From Bacteroidota bacterium (GTDB lineage Bacteria > Bacteroidota > Bacteroidia > JAADEI01), in the NCBI GenBank assembly GCA_026992635.1, contig JALWYU010000113.1:1-32283 (forward strand): DNA of 32,283 nt. Reading direction: 5' to 3'. The number at the start of each line of letters is the position of its first letter. Positions within the stretch are counted from its first letter, which is position 1. Below, in pieces: positions 22,458 to 29,332 of the stretch. The notes below the pieces were generated by a model. That model saw nothing but the letters and a program-made list of their open reading frames with translations. It was not told the origin of the DNA and did no database searches. Position numbers and translations under genes: made by a program.

Positions 22458-24095
22458 TCAGGGCTCCTGCATGAAGGGATATGAATAGTGTTTGGGTGGC
22501 AGGAAAGTTTCTTTGATGGCGCGGGGTGAGGTCCACCGGAGCAGGTTGAGGTATCCGCCCGCTTTGTCGTTGGTGCCGGACAGGCGGGAGCCCCCAAAGG
22601 GTTGCTGCGCGACGATAGCGCCTGTCGGCTTGTCGTTGATGTAAAAGTTCCCGGCGGCAAAACGCAGAGCCTGGACTGCCTGGCGAATTGCCTGTCGGTC
22701 CTCTGCAAAGATGCTGCCCGTCAATCCGTAAGGTGATGTTTTGTCCACCACTTTGAGAATTTCTTCGTACTGGTCGTCTTCGTAGATGTAGACCGAAAGG
22801 ACGGGCCCAAAAATTTCCTCCTGCATCGTCACGTAGTAGGGGTCGTTCACGAGAATGACGGTGGGCTGGATGTAGTATCCGTCTTTGTCGGAGTAGCCAC
22901 CTCCCCAGAGGATTTTCTGTCCATCGCGTTTTGCCCGCTCTATGTAGCCGGTGATTTTCTGAAAGGCATTACGGTCAATGACGGCGTTCATAAAGTTGGT
23001 GAAGTCTTCTACGGGTCCCATCTTAATAGAGCGCAAATCTTCTATGAAGCGTTCTTCAAATTGCTTCCACAGGCTGCGAGGAATGTACGCGCGTGAGGCG
23101 GCAGAGCATTTTTGTCCCTGATATTCAAAGGCGCCTCTCGTCAGGGCGGTGACCAGTGCGTCTATATTGGCGGAGGCGTGGGCAACCACAAAGTCCTTCC
23201 CGCCGGTCTCCCCTACGATTCGGGGATAGCACCGATACCGGTGAATATTGGCGCCAATTTGTTGCCACATCCAGCGGAATGTGTCTGTTGAACCGGTAAA
23301 ATGCAAGCCGGCAAAGTCCGGATGGGCAAAGACGGTTTTTCCTGCCGTGGGTCCATCTACGTAGATGAGATTGATGACGCCCGGCGGTAAGCCCGCCTCC
23401 ATCAGCACTTTCATAATGACATAGGCAGAGTAGATTTGCTGTCGGGCAGGTTTCCACACGACGGTATTCCCCATGATGGCGGGTGCCGTCGGCAGATTAC
23501 CCCCAATAGAGGTGAAGTTGAACGGTGTTACGGCAAACACGAATCCGTCTAAGGGTCGGTAATCCATCATGTTCCACACGCCGGGCACTGAAATCGGCTG
23601 CTCCTCGTAAATTTTGCGCATCCAGTAGACGTTGAATCGCCAGAAGTCTATTAATTCGCAAGCCGAGTCAATCTCCGCCTGGAACACGTTTTTGCTCTGT
23701 CCGAGCATTGTGGCGGCGTTGGCTTCCATCCGGTATTTCTTGCTGAGGAGTTCCGCCGCTTTTTGAAAGATGGCTGCGCGGGCTTCCCATGGGGTTTGGC
23801 TCCAGGCTTCCCGCGCCTGCATTGCCGCCTCAATTGCCTGGAGTACGTGTTGCTCGTTCCCGCGATGGTACCATCCGAGGCGGTGGTTCAAATCATGGGG
23901 CGGACGGATCTCCACGCGATCACCCGTACGCACTTCTTTGCCGTTGATGATCATTGGGAGGTCGCACTCTTCGTTGCGCAAAGTTTGAATTGCGTCTTTC
24001 AGGGCTTTTCGCTCGGGAGAGCCCGGCGCATAATCCAGCACAGGTTCGTTCTTGGGTTCGGGAATCGCTGCAATGCCACCGATCATGCTCATGGT
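22458..24095 (-). CDS. pruA: L-glutamate gamma-semialdehyde (1-pyrroline-5-carboxylate) dehydrogenase
   Basis: This 545-residue aldehyde dehydrogenase oxidises glutamate semialdehyde to glutamate with NAD+, the second step of proline breakdown and a step of arginine breakdown. The N terminus NEPVLDYAPGSPERKAL is typical of stand-alone PruA in Bacteroidota. Catalytic E296 lies in VGETGGKDFVV and nucleophile C330 in FEYQGQKCSAASRAY. NAD-site motifs include FAVTPFNFTSIGGNLPTAP and LHFTGSTDTFR. The C terminus has RFAAGNFYINDKPTGAIVAQ and QPFGGSRLSGTNDKAGG. The ATG at 24095 is used; reading further upstream enters the tRNA-Met gene. Neighbouring etfBA suggests linked amino-acid oxidation and electron transfer, but no proline dehydrogenase is in the window. 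Confidence 0.96.
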   Translation of the reverse strand, partial: TMSMIGGIAAIPEPKNEPVLDYAPGSPERKALKDAIQTLRNEECDLPMIINGKEVRTGDRVEIRPPHDLNHRLGWYHRGNEQHVLQAIEAAMQAREAWSQTPWEARAAIFQKAAELLSKKYRMEANAATMLGQSKNVFQAEIDSACELIDFWRFNVYWMRKIYEEQPISVPGVWNMMDYRPLDGFVFAVTPFNFTSIGGNLPTAPAIMGNTVVWKPARQQIYSAYVIMKVLMEAGLPPGVINLIYVDGPTAGKTVFAHPDFAGLHFTGSTDTFRWMWQQIGANIHRYRCYPRIVGETGGKDFVVAHASANIDALVTALTRGAFEYQGQKCSAASRAYIPRSLWKQFEERFIEDLRSIKMGPVEDFTNFMNAVIDRNAFQKITGYIERAKRDGQKILWGGGYSDKDGYYIQPTVILVNDPYYVTMQEEIFGPVLSVYIYEDDQYEEILKVVDKTSPYGLTGSIFAEDRQAIRQAVQALRFAAGNFYINDKPTGAIVAQQPFGGSRLSGTNDKAGGYLNLLRWTSPRAIKETFLPPKHYSYPFMQEP

Positions 24096-24143
24096 ATCGC
24101 TTTTTGTGAAAGCGGCTGCCAACCCGCTGTGCGTATAGGTAGG

Positions 24144-24216
24144 TGGCGAGGGCGGGGGTCGAACCCGCGACCTTGGGATTATGATTCCCACGCTCTGCCG
24201 GCTGAGCTACCTCGCC
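24144..24216 (-). tRNA. tRNA-Met (CAT), elongator type
   Basis: A 73-nt tRNA on the minus strand. The acceptor GGCGAGG pairs with CCTCGCC. The anticodon stem TGGGA/TCCCA encloses ATCATAA, giving anticodon CAT. The T arm contains GGTTCGACCCC. The first base pair (G-C) is closed, unlike an initiator tRNA, so elongator Met is favoured; tRNA-Ile with a modified CAT anticodon cannot be fully excluded. No CCA is encoded. It lies 48 nt upstream of pruA on the same strand. Confidence 0.95.
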
Positions 24217-24332
24217 ATACCCTGCCTTTCAAACTGGCTGGTTAATCTCAGTAACGGAGCCCCGACCAAAAAAGTTCCGTGCACCCTGCCCGAAAATTTT
24301 CGTCTTATTTTTTCATGAGGGGAAGGTGATGT

Positions 24333-24611
24333 ATGTTTTTGAAAAATCCCGACGGCGTGTTTGACCTGGCGAAGGACCAGCGGGTTCACCGGGCAATTCA
24401 ATTGTTGAGTGTGGGGGCGTACTATGTTGCCCGTGAAGAACTGTTGCATGCGTATGCGGATGCCTGCCTGTTCGGGACCTATCGTACACGCCAGCGCTTA
24501 CTTACTGCTATTGAATGGTTGACGTGGCAGGTGCCGTTGAATGCCGAGCCGGACCGTGTCCACCGGCGCATCCTGCAAATTCTCTTCAGTGACGACGCCG
24601 AAGAATACTAA
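24333..24611 (+). CDS. Small protein of unknown function
   Basis: This 92-residue predicted protein starts MFLKNPDGVFDLAKDQRVHR and ends DRVHRRILQILFSDDAEEY. It is mostly helical, with no signal peptide, membrane helix or motif I recognise. A strong purine-rich ribosome binding site (GAGGGGAAGGTG, 24317-24328) stands before the ATG, which supports it as a real gene. The 24217-24332 gap before it, divergent from tRNA-Met, should hold its promoter. The following gene starts 77 nt after its stop on the same strand. Confidence 0.65.
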   Translation: MFLKNPDGVFDLAKDQRVHRAIQLLSVGAYYVAREELLHAYADACLFGTYRTRQRLLTAIEWLTWQVPLNAEPDRVHRRILQILFSDDAEEY

Positions 24612-24688
24612 TTCTTGCCTGATACTAACCTGTCAGGCACACGTGCGTCCAACAAAATCCGGAAAAGCCAAACGACAATTGTGGAGTC

Positions 24689-26410
24689 ATGACCCGGAAA
24701 CGCGACAAACCTGTTGGGGGTGGGCAGGAATGCACGGGCATATTCCGAAAAGCCTACTTCTTCACTGTGCTGAGTTCCATTTTTTTCTTCCTGTTTTCGC
24801 CGGTCAACGCAGCCGGACAGGCTCCCGCAAAGGAATACTGGTGGGTGTATCTGGCAGGTCGTCCCTATGCGTTTTTGCAGGAGTCGGCGCCTGCCCTCTC
24901 TGAAGACGCCCGACAAAAACGCTTGCGTCGGGGTATTCCGATTTTTCCGGGGGATTATCCGGTGTATCCCGGCTACGTCGCTTTGTTCCGTCAGCGGTTT
25001 CCAGAGTTACGGATTGTGGGTAAGTCCCGCTGGTTGCACGCCCTGGTTGTAGAGGCGCCTCCCGAAGCACGCGGTCGGCTTCGCGCAGTGGCGGCGATGC
25101 CCTGGGTGACAGGAGTTGCCCCCGTCCGGAAACTGCGCGTAGTTCAGCCCGAAGGCATCGCCACGTTCACTTCAGCAGATCTGCGTAGTGGGTTGGATCT
25201 GGTCACCGATTCGCAACTTCAGATGCTGGGCATAGACTGGTTGCATCAGCAGGGGTTTTACGGGCAGAACGTAACCATTGCTTTTTTAGATGCGGGTTTT
25301 CCAGGTGTGGATACGGTTCCGGCATTTGCCCATGTGTTTGCGGAAGGGCGCCTGAAAGCCACATACAATGTTCCCTCAGGGCACGACACGGTGTGGCGCG
25401 ACCATTATCATGGAACTGTGGTGTTTTCGGTGGTGGCAGGGTGGATTCCCGGCGTGTTTGAAGGAGGTGCACCCGAAGCCAACTTCCTGCTATTTCGGAC
25501 AGAAGTGGTGGATTCCGAACGGCGCGTAGAGGAATTCTACTGGCTGATCGGTGCGGAGTGGGCGGATAGCCTGGGTGCAGACATCATCAATTCCTCCCTG
25601 GGATACTGGGATTTTGACGGAACTGCTGAGGATTATCCCTGGTCGGCAATGGATGGCAATACGACGGTGGTTACGCGTGCGGCAGATCTTGCGGCGAAGC
25701 GTGGCATCTTAGTTGTGAACAGTGCGGGGAATACGGGGCATATGGCGTGGCACCGGATCATTGCCCCTGCCGATGGCGATAGCGTCTTAGCGGTGGGTGC
25801 GATCACCTTTGGCGGTGAGCTGGCGTTTTTCAGTGCACGGGGTCCGTCAGCAGATGGGCGGATTAAGCCGGATGTCGTTGCGCCTGGCGTACGCGTCGCG
25901 GCGATTTTCCCTCGTGGTAGATTGGGTTATGCCAGTGGTACTTCGCTGTCGGCACCGCTGGTTACATCATTGGCAGCCTGTCTGCTCAGTGCGTTTCCGG
26001 GGGTTTCGCCCCTGACCGTGGGTGAGGCACTTCGCCAGACTGCCTCACGGGCAGGGAGCCCCGACAACGACTGGGGATGGGGACTGCCCAATGGAAAACG
26101 GGCTTTTCGCTGGTTAGGAACAGAAAAAATTCAGACCAAAGTGTGGGTGGAGCCCGTTGTTCTGTATCGGACGGGTCAAACGGTCTGGGTATATGTTCGG
26201 TCGTGGCAATCGGGCGAGTACCTTATTCAGGGGTATACGCTGGGTGGGCAGCGTGTGGTGGCACATCGCGTGGCATTGCGTGCAGGGGGTACGTATCGGA
26301 TTCCGGTGGTGGTCCCCTGGAGTAGCGGTCTGGCGGTGTGGCAGGTGGTTTCCCCCACCGGCTACATATATTCTGCTAAGCAGCAGTTTGTGGTTGTGGA
26401 CAAGCAGTGA
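24689..26410 (+). CDS. Secreted subtilisin-like serine protease (S8) with T9SS-like C-terminal domain
   Basis: This 573-residue protein starts with a signal peptide (FFTVLSSIFFFLFSPVNAAG after a basic region). A propeptide-like region of about 110 residues follows. The S8 catalytic domain has Asp201 (IAFLDAGFPGVDT), His241 (DHYHGTVVFSVVAG), oxyanion Asn348 (NSAGNTGH) and Ser419 (ASGTSLSAPLV). The last 90 residues are beta-rich (VWVYVRSWQSGEYLIQGYTL to the end, KQQFVVVDKQ) and resemble a T9SS sorting domain. It is probably exported through the outer membrane by the same system to which PorE and PorZ belong. The ATG at 24689 has GGAG at 24683-24686. The stop overlaps the only usable start region of porZ. 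Confidence 0.9.
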   Translation: MTRKRDKPVGGGQECTGIFRKAYFFTVLSSIFFFLFSPVNAAGQAPAKEYWWVYLAGRPYAFLQESAPALSEDARQKRLRRGIPIFPGDYPVYPGYVALFRQRFPELRIVGKSRWLHALVVEAPPEARGRLRAVAAMPWVTGVAPVRKLRVVQPEGIATFTSADLRSGLDLVTDSQLQMLGIDWLHQQGFYGQNVTIAFLDAGFPGVDTVPAFAHVFAEGRLKATYNVPSGHDTVWRDHYHGTVVFSVVAGWIPGVFEGGAPEANFLLFRTEVVDSERRVEEFYWLIGAEWADSLGADIINSSLGYWDFDGTAEDYPWSAMDGNTTVVTRAADLAAKRGILVVNSAGNTGHMAWHRIIAPADGDSVLAVGAITFGGELAFFSARGPSADGRIKPDVVAPGVRVAAIFPRGRLGYASGTSLSAPLVTSLAACLLSAFPGVSPLTVGEALRQTASRAGSPDNDWGWGLPNGKRAFRWLGTEKIQTKVWVEPVVLYRTGQTVWVYVRSWQSGEYLIQGYTLGGQRVVAHRVALRAGGTYRIPVVVPWSSGLAVWQVVSPTGYIYSAKQQFVVVDKQ

Positions 26411-28595
26411 AGGGCGTGTTCCGCCCGGAGTATGGCGAACGTTCCTGCCAGTTCGGGAAGCTTATCATGTCTGTCAGGTGGGCGATACGCTGATTGCGGC
26501 AGGCTATCATGGACTGATCCTGTACGACACACGGTCTGGAAGCGTCTCCCTGCGTGTATCCCCAGCAATTTATGGTCAGCAAATTGTTCAGACGGTGTGT
26601 GTGGGGGGGCGGGGTGTGGTCCTGGCGTTTGCCGATGGTACGATTCAGACTTACCAAGAGGGGGCAACGGAAATCTCGTTTGATTTTGCGCTTCAACGGG
26701 AATGGACACCTCCGAAGATTTACTCAGGGATTTGGTGTAGATCGTGTGGTGAGGGCGAAGTGTTGCTGGGACTGCGCGGTGGGCTGCTTCGCGTTCGCCC
26801 ATTTCCTTTGCTGGTCATTGACCGGCTCCCCACTAAGGGTGAGGCGATTGTTCGCCGGGTGGTTGCCACACCCACTTATGTCTTTGCACTGGAGGGAGAC
26901 AGGGTTTCGTACTTTTCGGTGGATTGGTATCCGCCGGTGGATTCGTCGGACTGGCAATGGCTTCCGTTTGACTCTGTACAGGATGTGGTACGATTTGGTG
27001 ATTCGGTGTGTGTGCTGGTGGGTGATACGCTGTGGGTGGGTTTGCCAGGCATGTGGCGGGCTGTGCGATTACCGGGATGGAGCAAGCGTTTCTTAGGCGG
27101 TAGTGGTCAGTCCGTCTGGATTCTGGGCGAGCAAAGTGGCGTGGAAGTCTGGTGGCGATGGACAGGCACCCTTTCGCAGTACGATGCCTACAGTAGAGAT
27201 CCCGAACACATCTTTGAGCTGGATTGGGAGTCAGGGCTGTGGGTTGCCGACAGCAAAATGGGTCTGATGTTTGTAGACCCTGCCCGGGACAACCTTGTAC
27301 CGATTCAATTCAATGGGCCTGCCTACCTGTCCTGTGGCGGTACCATAGTGGGGGCAGATACCTTAGTCCTGCTGCCCGGGGGGGCTTCGCCATTACGGGA
27401 CTCACTGATTGTTCGTCCTGCGATTCTCTCTTTTTATCATGATGGGAGATGGTGGACACTGGATCTCCGGAAAGAACTGGCGGAGGTGGCAATTACTTCG
27501 GGTGTATGGGATCCGGTTCGTCGCTGGCTATGGCTGGGTACGTGGGGACAGGGTGTCTATGCGTTTACGCTGGATGGTGTGTTGCAATTGCGCTTAGGGG
27601 CTGAACAATTGCCGTTCACGGTTGTGGGAAATGATTCCCTTGTTTATGTGAGTGATGTGTTCAGTGATGCGGACGGGGTGGTTTGGCTGGGTCTGTGGGG
27701 CAATGGTGTATACGTATGGCGTGATGGAATTGTTCATCCGGTTTTTCAGGAGAGCAACGTACGCGTTGCACAGATTGGTGTGTTTGACGGGCACCTGTGG
27801 ATATTGACGGGGAACCAACGGGGAGTTTATCTGGTGTCGTATGGCGAGCCGCTGGTGAATGCAGATGATCGGATTCGGCATTTGCGTGCGGATGAGGGTG
27901 TGGGGAATCTGGGTTCATCCATTGTTTTATCGTGGACAGTGAATCCCCAATTGCAAACGGTGTACATTGGGACGGCGAACTGGATCCGCCAATTTCAGTG
28001 TTCGGACTGGTTAGATCCCGCGTGCGAAGGGCAACCCCTGTTTGTGAATGTGGATGGACAGGCATTGTTCCCGCAAAATGCGTGGGTATGGGCACTGACG
28101 CTCAGTCCGGATCATTCGTTGTGGGCAGGTACTTTACAGTCGTTGTTGCTGGTGGATCGGTGGGGTGGGCTTCAGCGAAAGTGGGAGGCATTCCCGCTTC
28201 CGTTTCCAGTACCCCCCCCTTGGAAGATGCTTGTGTTGTGGGGCAGTGGCGAGGTGGTCTGGCTCAGCCCGGCTGGCTTGGCACTGTATGGTGGCGAAGC
28301 CACGGCACCAGGTACCACCTGCAAAGACGTGATGGTGTATCCCAATCCTGTCCGATTAGCGCGTGGCTTACCTGTGATGTTTTCAGGCTTGCCCGCCAAC
28401 GCACAAATTCGGATTACCACGGCAGAAGGCATGCCAGTTGTCCGTGCGTTCAGTCGGGCAGGTGGCTTCCAGTGGGACCTACGAGATGTTAAGGGACGGA
28501 TTGTCGCCCCCGGTGTATACCTTGTTTACGTAACAGGGAAGATTGACGGACGAACACGAACCTGTCTGCTTCGCGTGATTGTTCTGGATGAGTAA
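26388..28595 (+). CDS. porZ: PorZ-like T9SS component (beta-propeller with type A sorting domain)
   Basis: From the TTG at 26388 the product has 735 residues. The body starts VWRTFLPVREAYHVCQVGDT and continues as two beta-propellers with repeated units such as GLILYDTRSG, WLWLGTWGQGVYAFTLDG, GVVWLGLWGNGVYVWRDG and SLWAGTLQSLLLVD. The C-terminal sorting domain is clear: MVYPNPVRLARGLPVMFSGL, IRITTAEGMPVVRAF and VAPGVYLVYV. PorZ is an attachment-complex protein that helps PorU sort and modify T9SS cargo. The start is uncertain: no ATG or GTG lies between 26193 and the body, and PorZ needs a signal peptide. The frame upstream encodes ATYILLSSSLWLWTSSEG, a signal-like segment inside the 3' end of the protease gene, with no standard start codon before it in reach. 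The call itself is solid; the N terminus is not. Confidence 0.85.
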   Translation: MWLWTSSEGRVPPGVWRTFLPVREAYHVCQVGDTLIAAGYHGLILYDTRSGSVSLRVSPAIYGQQIVQTVCVGGRGVVLAFADGTIQTYQEGATEISFDFALQREWTPPKIYSGIWCRSCGEGEVLLGLRGGLLRVRPFPLLVIDRLPTKGEAIVRRVVATPTYVFALEGDRVSYFSVDWYPPVDSSDWQWLPFDSVQDVVRFGDSVCVLVGDTLWVGLPGMWRAVRLPGWSKRFLGGSGQSVWILGEQSGVEVWWRWTGTLSQYDAYSRDPEHIFELDWESGLWVADSKMGLMFVDPARDNLVPIQFNGPAYLSCGGTIVGADTLVLLPGGASPLRDSLIVRPAILSFYHDGRWWTLDLRKELAEVAITSGVWDPVRRWLWLGTWGQGVYAFTLDGVLQLRLGAEQLPFTVVGNDSLVYVSDVFSDADGVVWLGLWGNGVYVWRDGIVHPVFQESNVRVAQIGVFDGHLWILTGNQRGVYLVSYGEPLVNADDRIRHLRADEGVGNLGSSIVLSWTVNPQLQTVYIGTANWIRQFQCSDWLDPACEGQPLFVNVDGQALFPQNAWVWALTLSPDHSLWAGTLQSLLLVDRWGGLQRKWEAFPLPFPVPPPWKMLVLWGSGEVVWLSPAGLALYGGEATAPGTTCKDVMVYPNPVRLARGLPVMFSGLPANAQIRITTAEGMPVVRAFSRAGGFQWDLRDVKGRIVAPGVYLVYVTGKIDGRTRTCLLRVIVLDE

Positions 28596-28610
28596 AATTC
28601 AGGGCTCAAC

Positions 28611-29318
28611 ATGGATGCTTCTCCAGTTGGGGCAAAAAAGGCGTCGTCAGGGGTTGGGTCGTCGCCCTATCTCGCGTTGTTTCGGCAGTACCGGATTTAC
28701 CGGGAGTTTTTGCCTGGTGGCAGATTTTTTGCTTTGCGCCGAAAGAATACGTTCTGGAAAGAGATTTCAGAAGCAATGGCAGTGCGTGAACGGATCAAAC
28801 GAATCGTTGTTCGGAATCGCGCACGTGTGGATTTTGTTGTGGATGTGGGTTGTGGCAAGGGGTTCCTGGCATTGCTGACTGCGCTTTTCCATCCGCACCT
28901 TCGGGTATACGCAGTGGATGTGGATCGCAATCCCAACTGGGAGCATTTTCGGAAGGTATCCAACATTGAAGCCCGATATATGGACATCATGAGTGCTTCG
29001 TTTGAGCGGTGGCTCTATACCTTAGAGGGCAGAGGAATTCTGGCGGGTATCCATTTATGTACTTATCTTTCGCTTCGGTTCATTGATCTGTACAATCGGC
29101 TGGCGAACATAGGCTGGGCGATCTTGGTGCCGTGCTGTGTGGGTCAGTTTGACTGGGTACGGTTTGCCTGGTTGTATGAGGAGCGCGGTCCGTATGAAGC
29201 GTGGGTTGCATACTTAGCGACGTTGCCTGTAGGACGGGTAGTCGTTCGCCGGGATCCCGGAATTCTTTCTGACAAAAACTTTGTCATCCAGATGCAAAAA
29301 GGGTGGACATACGTGTGA
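28611..29318 (+). CDS. Class I SAM-dependent methyltransferase with VPCC motif
   Basis: This 235-residue protein has a methyltransferase core. Motif I is VVDVGCGKGFLAL (about 76-88) and the acidic end of strand 2 is VYAVDVDRN (D103). The later segment IHLCTYLSLRFIDLYNRLAN precedes LVPCC (172-176). A His-x-Cys segment followed by a V/PCC motif is seen in RNA-modifying Methyltransf_32/TRM13-like proteins; substrate is unknown. The ATG at 28611 lies 15 nt after the porZ stop, and the stop is 14 nt before the next gene, so it appears to belong to the same operon. Confidence 0.75.
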   Translation: MDASPVGAKKASSGVGSSPYLALFRQYRIYREFLPGGRFFALRRKNTFWKEISEAMAVRERIKRIVVRNRARVDFVVDVGCGKGFLALLTALFHPHLRVYAVDVDRNPNWEHFRKVSNIEARYMDIMSASFERWLYTLEGRGILAGIHLCTYLSLRFIDLYNRLANIGWAILVPCCVGQFDWVRFAWLYEERGPYEAWVAYLATLPVGRVVVRRDPGILSDKNFVIQMQKGWTYV

Positions 29319-29332
29319 AGTGTGTGAGAACC

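Noticed and set aside
26388-26410. Protease and porZ as one gene broken by a frameshift
   Set aside because: The protease already ends in its own sorting-type domain and porZ ends in another, so each looks complete at its C terminus; only the porZ start is unclear.
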